Assembly: GCA_026874595.1 (NCBI GenBank)
Contig: CM049321.1
Coordinates: 15,581,479 to 15,645,478, forward strand
Origin: Sipunculus nudus
Taxonomy: Eukaryota; Annelida; Sipuncula; Golfingiida; Sipunculidae
Reading direction: 5' to 3'
DNA length: 64,000 bases
Shown here one piece after another: positions 1 through 10,075 of this stretch (the first letter of the stretch is position 1; each line of letters opens with the position of its first letter). The notes below the pieces were generated by a model, which was not told the DNA's origin, ran no database searches, and worked only from the letters and a program-made list of their open reading frames with translations. The translations under genes were made by a program, and so were the position numbers.

Positions 1-290
1 AATATAATGTAAGGTGGAATGTTGCATATGTGTGGGAAGTTGAAAGATCACATGCTGCAAAAACCATTCCGTTTCGTCGGATTTGATGCAAGGTGTCCTT
101 GTTGAAGTTTGTTTTGTTGTGTTTGGATTAATTTCTCGGACACCAAAAATATTGTCAACACGTAGTTATAAATAAAAAAGGAGCTGTGTACAGTGGAATC
201 AGCATTTTCTGCTCTTCTGCTCCTAAAAAAACAGTTCAAGAAAAAACCTTAAGTTAATAGGCGTTAGACATCGGCATGTGCCCTATTTAG
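1..290 (+). repeat. Interspersed repeat family R1, copy 1
   Basis: This edge-truncated segment aligns by eye with 49430-49720 on the same strand. Shared blocks include a gcatatgtg core, a gaagttgaaag block, a tgtttggatta block, an A-rich 'aataaaaaagga' stretch and the 'gcattttct' motif followed by a poly-A and 'gttcaag'. The copies are clearly diverged, with many substitutions and short indels, so the family is old. No terminal repeats or coding capacity are visible. The class is unknown. Confidence 0.5.
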
Positions 291-1714
291 GCATTTACGA
301 TAAACTGTAGCACTGAAAGGCGATTGACAACGGATCTCCTTCGTGCTGAAATGAGGACGGTGAGCAGATATGTAACTGAAACCATTTCTCCAAAAAACCT
401 GAAAACAGTTTTGCGACATTAATTAATATGGAAACAAGGACTTCCGTATTTACTTCATGTATACCCGGTACCCACACACACGTATGTCTACCCTGTAATA
501 ATATTACTATCGTCCGTTTATGTACTGAACGGGCAGAGTGATGCGAGTTCTCCAATTTATAATATTTCGAAACATTAACAAAGCGTGACCAGATTGCAGA
601 TGGACTTGGGTGTTTGATCTGGACAAGGTGAACTGGTACAGAATGACTGAATTGGCTTTCGTTCCATGTAAATTACACTTGTGTGGAGTAGGCTGATGGC
701 TATCCTCGATTTTCTTTTTATATTTACAGGAGTAAGTTTCTACAAAATCAATGATGAACAGAATCTCCGCTGGGCAGTGGTTCTCTCCTTTTATCCTGTA
801 CCTTTGGCATTGCCTTTGTATGTAGTATTTATACCTTTTCTGGCTAATCATGTACTACTGATAATGTCAAACAAGTTTATCAACCGTCACCTCTACTTTG
901 AACATTTAAGCTCTGGATTACCTGGCCTCTTTGCCTTTTTCAAGTTTCCACTTTGTTCCCCTAGCACATCCAACTTATCTGTTAGTCTGATATGTATGGT
1001 TTCACTAGAACCATTAGACTTGAGCCTTTTTTGTCATTTACCATAATTACATTTTCTCCCTTCTACGGAACCGCTAATTGATTTGAGAAGCTACTTCAGG
1101 GTGGTATTTTCACCGATGTACCTGCAGCTCGAGATTATCTCAGAGAAACGCCTTTCTGTCTGCCACCGTTGGTATCAAATCCAAGAAGGCTCTTTATCCA
1201 TGAATCAAGAATATGAGGTTTCCACAGGAAACTCTTAAATCACATATGACCAGTTAAATTAAATTATTTCTCATAATGTTTCCTTAAAAATGTGTACATT
1301 TCTGATGTGAAGGATGAACACTGGAATAATTAGTCAACCAGGTTAACTATCTGTATCTCAACCGTATCAGGAATTGTTGAATAAATCCATACCGTATCTT
1401 GTGAATCGAAGTGTAACTGTCCAAGGAGATTGTGGATGAAAGCTTAAAGGTTTACGAAAATGGTCTACTCTGTTACTCCGACAAAAGTAACATAGCTGAC
1501 GATCACTTGTAGATTTTATTTCCAAAACATCACATTTTACTGGACTTCTGGTAGCCTCACCAATCACACACCATTCCGCGATTGCTTTTCCGAAAATCGC
1601 TTTACGGAATAAGTCCGAACGCAAGAATCTTACAACATCAGAAACTTTGAATAAAGGTATGATTTTCCTACCCTGTACAAGTCCTTTAATATTTTTTGGT
1701 GGAAAAAAGGGACA
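291..1714. other. No supported gene
   Basis: Unique-looking AT-rich sequence. Overlapping frames of 121 codons (681-1046, plus) and 114 codons (507-851, minus) show no recognisable motif and overlap each other antisense. A 123-codon frame on the minus strand (1367-1738) is also unrecognised. I cannot support any of them as genes. Confidence 0.5.
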
Positions 1715-1955
1715 AAAGAAAATTAGTTGTTTAAACAAGAATTAAATGCATGAATGCATTTAACAACTCGTTTTTTCCTAAATTGAATTTATCATTTATT
1801 ATGTTTTAAGTTTGGCATGTCATACCACTGAAGAATTCGAAACTGCGAAAAGGCAAAACAAGAAAACTTATTGTATAAACAAGAATAACATACATGAATG
1901 CATTTAACAACTCGATTATGGGAAATTGAATTTATCATTTTATTATGTATTACTT
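1715..1955. repeat. Two-copy direct duplication
   Basis: Two diverged copies about 138 bp apart share an 'aacaagaat' block, a 'catgaatgcatttaacaa' block and 'aaattgaatttatcatt'. The copies run roughly 1715-1815 and 1853-1955. This is a local duplication with no coding content. Confidence 0.5.
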
Positions 1956-2379
1956 GCGGCAAGTGACTTGCTAAATGCATATAAAATGTCATGCTTTTAA
2001 CTGCGCATTATACGCACGAAGTATTAGCCTATACCTTATTTACCGAACATGAAATGTGTGGATTCACACTGCTACACATTTTACCTTTTTAATTATATGA
2101 CAATAACAAATATACGTACATTTACATTTCATGTGTATGTAAGTATAAGTGTATTCATATTAAAGTCCACTTTGTATATTGCTATTCATCTTTTTTTTTG
2201 TAATCCCTGAGTATGTCCATACGAGCTGTCAACCATAATTGACCAGATATAATTTTTCAAAAGTCTCAGTATACTTATGCCCCTTTCGCACTGGCAACTT
2301 GTTGCCTGGACGTGTTCCGGATTTTTTTTTCAACACTGTCTTTGCATTTTGATTGAATTGCGTTATCGATAAGATGTGG

Positions 2380-2575
2380 ATTTCAATACCGCGTTTTGAG
2401 ATATTTCATGACATATGAAATATAATAGTCGAACTTGAAAAACATATTTTTTTAATAGTTATGTATGACAGAATCCTAATCAGGCCAAGAGACCAAAAAA
2501 AAGTTACTTCTTTAATAAGAAGTGGCTATGACTAAGTTTTGAGATATCACGTTGCATATCGAATGTTACGCCCTT
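2380..2575 (+). repeat. Outlying unit of the ~155-bp tandem array
   Basis: Carries the same ordered blocks as the main array at 3650-4345: 'cctaatca', a 'gaccaaaaa' block, 'agaagt', then 'ttgagatatcac' and 'gcatatcgaatgt'. It is separated from the main array by about 480 bp of other sequence, so it is an interrupted or dispersed unit. Confidence 0.45.
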
Positions 2576-2643
2576 TACACAGAGCTTTAGTTATAGGCCT
2601 ACTACCTATATCGTAAGCGCTGTTTGTTTTGACCTCGTATCCT

Positions 2644-2905
2644 GAATCTCCACACCAGAGGAAAGCACTGTATTTTGGTCCAATCAGATGAGACCCTGTG
2701 CTGGAAGACAAAACGGTTTACCAGCCAAGTGAGGAATACACGGAGCTAATGTTGTTCATTTCGTTTTGATTGACAGCTCATCGCCCCGGCAACCGTTTGA
2801 ACAAGCCACAGGCTTAGAGAGAATGGCCCCGCACGTGGTTTTTGGGCGGAGCCTGATGCCTGTCGAGTGTTTGTTGACTGGCATTGGTTGGCTGCCAGTA
2901 ACATC
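2644..2905 (+). repeat. Interspersed repeat R2, copy 1 (conserved core 2844-2902)
   Basis: The core at 2844-2902 matches the reverse complement of 62549-62607. Shared words include 'gtcgagtgtttgtt', 'actggcatt' and 'ttggctgc'. Similarity outside this ~60-bp core is weak. The two copies are about 60 kb apart in inverted orientation. The class is unknown. Confidence 0.45.
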
Positions 2906-3054
2906 AGCAGTTTTTTCAGCATACAGGCAACCTGGTGTTTAAGTGCATCATAAACGGTCAAAGGAGGCAGCGGGAAACTCAGTTGCTTCTTTAGAAGCGC
3001 TAGATTTCCGCTGCCTCGGAAGCGTAATGGACTGTAAAGTTTAGAATAAATAAA

Positions 3055-4345
3055 ATTAGAAATCATTCAAGTGTGGAAAAAACTTATCAGGTCTAGTGAC
3101 CCAGAAGATTCAATTGAGACTGTGACTAGAAGTAGATCAGAGAAAACCTTGACATGCGTTGCATATATACCGACAATTAATCATTTAAATATATGCATAC
3201 TACAAGCTAGATGTCACAGCTCATTAAAATCTGTTAGACCAATCTTCAGTTGTACTGTGGACACACACCGACACACACATACCCTCACAGAATTGACCGA
3301 AAACAATAACGGTCCAATTCGTGCAGGCTTAATCAGAGAACCTGATCTACTGCCAATACGGAAAGTGACTTTTGTTAGGGATGTGAAATGCCTTGTATTT
3401 GAATCTGAAACATATGACAAAGATATCGCATGTAGAAAAAATCACAAAATAACCTCAGAATGCACCTCAACCTACTCAAGTAAGGATGCCAATAAAATAT
3501 ACCAGTCTTGTTAATTAGAAATGGATTTTAGTAACACTTAAAAGATAATGCATTGCTCTTAAAAAATTCCAAAATCCATTAACCTTTGATCTAAACGTGT
3601 GCAGGTGAGGAGACTATTAAGATGTGCCCGCCATCTTAAGGAGATGCATTTGAGTAATTTTTTTTTAATATGGCATTGCAATGAAATGTTTTGGATTTCA
3701 AATTCATAAAAAATGCAAACAATTTAAGAATTCATATAAAAAGCAACCAAGTGTGAACAAATCAGCTCTGGAGACCAAAAAGTACTCCTGCTTCTATAAT
3801 TAAAAGAAGAATCCAGTAAAAGTTTTTCAAGATATCGCGTCGCATATTAAATGTAGCAATTTTGTAAAAAAAATCATAAAAAAAAACATAAATCATTCAA
3901 GTGAGTTAAAAACCTAATCAAATCTGAAGACTCATGATATGCACCTGCTTCTATAATTAGAAGTAGATCCCAGTAAAACTTTTTTTGAGAAAATGTGTCC
4001 CATATGAAATGTAAGAATGTTGTATAACAATTCATTATAAAGTCAAGAAATCATTCAAGTGTGACCAAAACCTAATCAACATTGTAGACCAATTAGATGC
4101 ACCTGCTGTAATAATTCGAAGTAGACCTCAGTAAGACGTTTGAGAAACCGTGTCGCATATGAAATGAAAAAAAAAAATAAATAAATAAAAGAAGTATAAA
4201 ATAAAAAAAAATATTATTCAAGTGTAACAAAAACCTAATCAGCTCTGGGGACCCATGAGATGCACCTGCTACTATAATTAGAAGTAGACCTGAGTAAAAC
4301 TTTTCGAGATATCGCGTCGAATAATAATTAATATAATAGTAATAT
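3055..4345 (+). repeat. ~155-bp tandem repeat array, interrupted
   Basis: Repeated units begin with 'attcaagtgt', followed by 'aaacctaatca', 'gatgcacctgct', 'ataattagaagtagac', 'agtaaaac' and 'gagatatcgcgtcg'. Unit starts are visible near 3065, 3745, 3896, 4055 and 4218. The stretch about 3150-3650 between the first and later units is not repetitive, and the 147-codon frame there (3071-3514) is not recognised. The spacing (150-165 bp) and the conserved GAGATATCGCG block resemble the internal repeats of Helitron-type elements in invertebrates, but no element ends were found here. Confidence 0.55.
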
Positions 4346-4383
4346 TATAAAAAAATTATTTACGGAAGGAGCTGATCACTATA

Positions 4384-4398
4384 CCCCCCCCCCCCCCC
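4384..4398 (+). repeat. Poly-C tract (15)
   Basis: An uninterrupted run of 15 C in AT-rich surroundings, followed by a G/C-rich 40 bp. It is one of many such tracts in the window (see findings). Confidence 0.9.
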
Positions 4399-4539
4399 TG
4401 CTCCGCTGAAGCGGGGGACAATCCGGCCAGAGTAAACCTAAAGCCCAACGGAATTTTTTTTTTGAGGACTTTGATTTAAAAATATGCCTCGATTATAAAG
4501 AAAAGTCATAAGGTATAAAATCTCCTGAGGCAGATAGAT

Positions 4540-4815
4540 ATTATATTCTGGCTACAATGGTTAATGGCAAAACTGAACTGACGCGTCTCATTTAACTATT
4601 AAAAAAATTTGGTACCCCTAAGAAATATACTCTAGACTCAGGCTGACATCTGTTCACGTCAGTTTATTGACTATTGTCGGGGAATATGTTAGCCTGGAGA
4701 GAATTAAAGATTCAACTAGACACGCTTAATATAAAATATCTTGGGTATTTAATTAGTAAGAGTAACGTGACAGGTTATGTTTCTCCGGAGAAAAGCAAGT
4801 TACAACTGGCTTACG
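4540..4815 (+). pseudogene. Decayed retroelement integrase/RT-like relic
   Basis: One plus-strand frame broken by three stops reads fragments resembling a Ty3/gypsy polyprotein. A piece with K-F-G-T-P-K-K and L-D-S-G is reminiscent of the second catalytic Asp region of integrase. It is followed by Y-L-G-Y-L-I-S-K and S-P-E-K-S-K, reminiscent of the RT thumb (F-L-G-H-x-x-S and P-E-K-x-K). The pieces are short and the identification rests on these motifs alone. The integrase-before-RT sequence would fit the Gmr1-type element at 13-21 kb, but rearrangement could equally explain it. Confidence 0.3.
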
Positions 4816-4899
4816 TTGTTTGTTGTAATTATTGGTTATTATTCCAATTAAAGCATGTCTCAGAAACGTCACAATATCGGAGTCATAAAGCAGGGGTTA

Positions 4900-6372
4900 C
4901 GACGGACCAAATTTAATTAAGACCACTCGGTCTGTGTTTTTTCTTTGCTTAAGTAGATGTTTATGATAAAAACGTTCATCTCTCTTTATTGCTTTGCAGC
5001 TAACTGCTCTGCTATTATTGGCGATAAAGAAACAATAAATAAATCCTGAGACATGCGGTTGTATGAAAACTAAGAAAAACATAAACAAAAGCAACTGGAG
5101 AGGAGAGCATTTTCCTTAGGGACTATACACAACTCAATTGTACTATCAGTTGATTTACCCAAGGTGGCAAAATGTCTTTGTATGAACTAGACTATTTTCA
5201 ATAATTAAACCCTATATGGACAAATAGATGCATAAAGTGTCGTTACACTTAAAAGTAGAAAGGCATCCAGTAGGGCGCAGACATCCGCCAAGGCAGCTTG
5301 CATACTTGCATATGTGATTGTCAGAAATGCAGCATTTTTCATTCAAAAATCCTGGATACAGATGGCGATAAACATTACCGTCACGTGCGTCATGAGAGAT
5401 TGATAAGTGAAAATCAACTCTCGGTTACCCAGGGCGTTACACTCTTAAAATTATACGAATTTCAGTCTGCTTTTGCGTACAAATACTTTGCTATGTTAAG
5501 AGTTGTAATCTTTTTTTTTTGACTGGTAGTTAGTACAAATCTGAACATACAGTTTTGTCAAACAGAAATATATATATACTTTACAATATTTATACTGCCA
5601 CCAGGATATATTATTATATTATCGCAATTGGTTGGTTACCCCCCCCCCCCCTCATGCAGCGGATATACACTTCAGTCGACTCGTCCCTGATTTCCTCACG
5701 TGTAAATGCTACATTTTATAGCATGATTTTCTGGGTTCGAACACCAGGTGTTATCAGATTACTGAAAGGGTGGTATCCAGGTATTGTGCATCCAGCTCCA
5801 AATTTTAAACATGCGACGCACTCTCCAATTAGTATAATTACACCAAAAATTACAAATTATCTGCTAAGTTAAAATGCCTTATATTTGTAGTCAATGAACA
5901 AATATGAGAAATAAGAAGCAACACAATCTTCCTGGCGTTAATGGAAAATCAATCACAAATAATCTTTTGTGACAGCCAGCTTTTATAAGGTCATCTATTG
6001 GTATTCAGACGCCTTTAAATTAGTTAGTCATTTGAGATCAGCATGGATTTTTCAGCAAATAAATTTATGATAATCTTTTAGAGGATTAATGGAAGCACAA
6101 GTGTGCTGAACAATCCGGTCTTGTAAAGAAACAGTTGTCCATCATGAATTCGGTGTCATCTATAATACCGATCAAAACAATATATTTAACCTGAATTGAG
6201 CATTCTAGTCGAAAAAACGAAGAATTGACGGTATACTCAAAATGACTTAGGACCCAACAAGCTATCGTGCAGAGTTCATCAAATATGTCCATTCTCTATA
6301 TAGGTCTATTTGTATTAAGGGCCACCCCTTTTTTATAACTTAATATATGCAATTCCCCCTCTCTCTCTCCCC

Positions 6373-6375
<3 letters not shown>
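4900..6375. other. No supported gene
   Basis: AT-rich sequence with a 13-C tract at 5639-5651 and only chance frames of up to 105 codons (5555-5872). No motif, RNA gene or repeat end was recognised. Confidence 0.5.

Positions 6376-6422
<47 letters not shown>
6376..6422. repeat. (AT)n microsatellite
   Basis: About 47 bp of uninterrupted TA dinucleotide preceded by a CT-rich run. Confidence 0.95.
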
Positions 6423-6425
<3 letters not shown>

Positions 6426-7109
6426 CATTGAACACATGGCAAATCTATACAGTCTAGTATCACCTTCATTCACCTTTAGTGTAGATCTTTCTTTCATTTA
6501 GCTTTGATTAGTAAACTCACTTTGTATGAATCTTAATTTGAGATATACTGTGCCTAGGATTGGCAGCTCCTTTGCGGTAGTTTTAATAAAGAAATAAATA
6601 CTGAGATATAGCGACTTGCTAGTTTATCGCTTACCCTCGACTAGGTCCAGATATCTACATATTATCCGGTTACCCTGATCGGATAGGATCTTCAAAATGA
6701 CTCACGTCAGCTACCTTAAAGGTTTATGACCGACCGATCCGATTTATTCATATTTCAAATAGCTATAACCAAAAGCTTTCATGCGTGGCGTTCAACGTGT
6801 AGCCAGGTAATCGGATTCTGTGGACTACTAGTAGAGTATAAATGAAGCCCGTGATGTCGTGAGTTCAGCCATAACCAGTCGCACGACAAGTTACACATGG
6901 TCACTGGTTGTCGTAGGATGGGGCCCATAATTGCTCTTGATTTTAATCTCCAGAGACCACATGAAAGAATGACGACGGCCATATCTGACACTAAGGTCAC
7001 TGGATTGGAAAGTTTCTTTAGAAAGTTGCGAATCATGGAATTTATTTCACTCCGGGTGTGAAAGTAAAACAATAACGAAATATTATTCAACTAGAATGAA
7101 TTTCCTCAA
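6423..7109. other. No supported gene
   Basis: Contains a 103-codon minus-strand frame (6779-7090) with no recognisable motif. I see nothing else in it. Confidence 0.45.
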
Positions 7110-7400
7110 CTATTAAATGAAGGCCTTCGCCATTCACTTATTCGGCCCATATTCCTAGATTTATTCATGCATAAGTGACTGTAGATTTGTGATTATTCCT
7201 GGTTACGCATCATGTGCCGATCCACACCAACATTTATTATATTCTTCATCGGCCCATTCCCGAAATGCTCTGAGAGGTGCATGGCGTGCCGTTCATGCGT
7301 GTTAGGTAGTGTACAAACACACACACACAAATACAGACACACACAAACAAACGAACGGGGATGAATGCATACCCTCCTCGCGGAGCTTATGGCTATCTTC
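7110..7400 (-). repeat. Interspersed GT-rich repeat R3, copy 1
   Basis: In the plus strand it runs 'cattcacttattcggccc', 'cgaaatgct', a (CA)-rich block with 'caaacaaacgaacg' and 'gcataccctcctcgcggag'. The same ordered blocks recur at 50625-50870 in this orientation and at 54058-54330 and 54440-54660 in reverse. The arrangement (a GGAGG-TATGC end, a TGTTTGTGTGTTTGTCTG-like block, then conserved motifs) is shared by a repeat widespread in aquatic animal genomes. That last statement is from memory and unchecked. Confidence 0.55.
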
Positions 7401-8488
7401 GCAATATCAGTCTCTCCAAATGCTCTTGTGCCCCTTCGGTTTCTATACTAACGAGGTCGCCACCTGCTGCCTTATATTGCCTGCGTGAGTCGTCTCAGGT
7501 CAGTGCCTTGTTAATGATCTTGTAGCAGGAAGAGGTTTCGTCAGATTCCAACGTGAACTGACAGTCCCAGGCAAGGCCGAATAGAGTGTCGTTATGAAAA
7601 ATAGGTATGTCATATGTTTATTTACATGAAGATCATATATGCCACAATAACAGATAAAATATTATGAACACTGGTTTCTGGACCGTTGTATAAACGTAAC
7701 AGATATATTGCAAAATGAATCTGGTTATCATTCTTAGCTGCATCCTTAAAGTGAAACAATGCTGAGGCATGGAAGAAAGATAGACTGATACCATTAGAGG
7801 AATTACCCAGACTGGGTAACTTAGGAAATATTCAACAATAAAATCTGCCATTTAATTTGTGCCTTATTTGCTGATCTGTTATTTGGTAACTTATGACATT
7901 ACACTGACATTTATAGTATATGTTTATGTGTGTCGAATAAATATATAAATCAGTTTGCTTGGAATTTAGTCGTTTTCGGAGAATTTCTAGTGCCCATGTA
8001 AAACACGTCTATAAATATCAATTTCGCCATCTACTAACGGTTTAAGGATCTTCTTAGGATCATGATTAAATATACTTATCTTGTAACATATGTAGTTTAA
8101 GGTATAAAAATGGAGCACGATCTAAAAGAAATGCATTTGCACTCTTCCGACGAATGCTGAATAAAGTATTAGATGTATGCAAGAAATAAATAGATGTATG
8201 CAAGACCCCCCCCCCCCCCACCCCTTCCCCACACACACATACACACCACCGGGAGGCCCGTAACTGAGCAATAATGGCGGATCGTCTATAGTGTGTAAGA
8301 CCTGGAGAATGAGGTCAAGGTATCAAATAAAATATAAGTTCCAAATAAACGGCCTACGCTAATATTGTGCCCAATTTTCAGCTTTTTGAAATCAGCAATA
8401 TTTGAGATCTAACACAAAAAGAAAATGACAGAAGCAGAAATTAGGCGATTGATCCCTAGTCTTTCAGTTTTTTTTACCATAATGTAGT
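7401..8488. other. No supported gene
   Basis: AT-rich sequence with a 14-C tract at 8206-8219 followed by a CA-rich stretch. Only short chance frames are present. Confidence 0.5.
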
Positions 8489-8489
8489 C

Positions 8490-8885
8490 AGTTACAATTA
8501 TAGGATATTGGTCAGTTAGGATTGGTCAGTTACGGTTGATTACTTATGGTTACAGAGATAGCTAGTTGCTGTTATGGAGTTGGTCATTTACCGTCAGATT
8601 CTTAGTAACTTTTAAAGATTGGTGAATATTTAAGGGTTGGTAATAGTCAAGTTTGTTACCGACATTCGATTGGGTACCGATATGATGCTAATTCCTTTAA
8701 TTGTAAATGGGGATTGTCACTGTAACCGTTATTGGGTTAGTTACCATTATGCGGTTTGTTACCATTACAGGGCTGGTTACTATTATGGGGTTGGTAACTA
8801 TTATGTGCTTAGTTAGCGATATGGATTTAGTTTCCCTTATGGTTATAGTTGTTGGGTTTGTTACTGTTACTTGGTTGATTATCAT
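8490..8885 (+). repeat. 18-bp-type minisatellite, left part
   Basis: Degenerate tandem units of the form GGGTTGGTTACTATTATG are clear from about 8710 and more decayed before that. Because the period is a multiple of three, both strands give spurious open frames encoding hexapeptide repeats (G-L-V-T-I-M on plus, T-N-P-I-T-V on minus). These are not treated as genes. The array resumes at 9850, on the other side of the inserted hAT-like element. Confidence 0.75.
8878..8885. repeat. Target-site duplication, left (ATTATCAT)
   Basis: Matches 9850-9857 (GTTATCAT) at 7 of 8 positions and fits the hAT preference nTnnnnAn. Confidence 0.6.
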
Positions 8886-9849
8886 TAGAGGTGCGGACCA
8901 GACCGCTTGGACCGGTCTGGTCCACAATTTTGGGCAGGAACAGACCAGACCGCTAACATTAATGACCGGACCGCTTTTACCCTTGACCGGTCCGGACCGG
9001 TCTGGAATGCTCTACCAAAATGGTTTAAGCTACGCATATGAATTCATGGATTTAATGTCAACCTACAAATCTTACTATTGACAAGATATAATTAACCTCT
9101 CAAAGAAAGACTCTTTAGCTACTTAAAATGTCTTAAAAACGATGGCAACTGCAAGCGAAGTGTATTTTTGTTCTGGGAGTAAAAATAAAGGGTAATTTTT
9201 TAAAGAATGATTAAAGTGACATTTTCAACATTAGACTTGTTGTTCACTACTGTGTTGCACAATGCTGATGCTTTCGCCCCCTATCACTGTGTATCGAAGT
9301 ATAGTAAAAACAAATTCTATATAATAAATACATAAAATACAAAGGCTTATATACATTCTACATATTAAATCATTACCACTTTCAGATTAACAATATTCTA
9401 TTTTCGAATCGCACTTAAACCACTACATCACTATTCAGTTGTAATGTCATCCCCGCTCAGCAAATTATTTGAATCAGCTCAACCCGACCTGCATATTTTA
9501 TAACAATCATGCACGCATAGTAACACAACATATTCCGCTGTTGTCATTAAAAACAAACCAAGATCTTGCGATTCTCGTATAGATTATAATATTACATTTA
9601 TTGCGTTTTCTGTGTATTTGCATGATATACGGTTTGTTAACTACATGAACAAGTATATGTCATAAAATCATTATGTAGAATATGAGCAACATAAAAAAAA
9701 GCTACAATTTTAATTATTTTTTTAAATGATATTTTAATAAATGGACCGGACCGCTTGGACTGGTCCACCTCCTGGACCGGACCGCCTACAGCTGGACCAG
9801 ACCAGGACCGGGCCGCTTATGTGATGGACCGGTCCGGTCCGCACCTCTA
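8886..9849. mobile_element. Non-autonomous hAT-like DNA transposon
   Basis: A 964-bp insertion in the minisatellite. Its termini are inverted repeats: TAGAGGTGCGGACC at 8886-8899 and its complement GGTCCGCACCTCTA at 9836-9849. It is flanked by a near-perfect 8-bp target duplication, diagnostic of the hAT superfamily. Both ends (about 8886-9005 and 9743-9849) are packed with GGACCG/CGGTCC motifs in both orientations, the kind of subterminal repeat that hAT transposases bind. The interior (9010-9740) is ordinary AT-rich sequence with no transposase frame, so mobilisation would need a transposase supplied in trans. The single target-duplication mismatch could be mutation or the repeat background. 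Confidence 0.75.
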
Positions 9850-10075
9850 GTTATCATTATGGAGTTGGTTTCTGTTGTGTGGTAAGTTGCCCATATGGGT
9901 TTAGTTTCGATTATGGTTATGGGATTTGTTACCGCTACTGGGTTGGTTCCCGTTATGACCCTATTAACCGTTATGGAGATAGTTACTGTGATGAGGTTAA
10001 TTTCCACCGTGATGTTAGTTACCGTTAGGGGGTTGGTTAGCATTATGAGGTTAGTTAACGAGGGTAAACTTACTA
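9850..10075 (+). repeat. 18-bp-type minisatellite, right part
   Basis: Continuation of the array at 8490-8885 after the hAT-like insertion, with the same GTTA-C-xTTATG-GG-TTG unit. Frames of 73 (plus) and 102 (minus) codons across it are repeat artefacts. Confidence 0.75.

Noticed and set aside
507-1738. Frames of 114-123 codons on both strands
   Set aside because: Overlapping antisense frames with no recognisable domain; a decayed transposase was considered but no catalytic motif was found.
3071-3514. 147-codon frame starting inside the tandem array
   Set aside because: Begins in repeat sequence, is low in recognisable features and has no homology that I can see.
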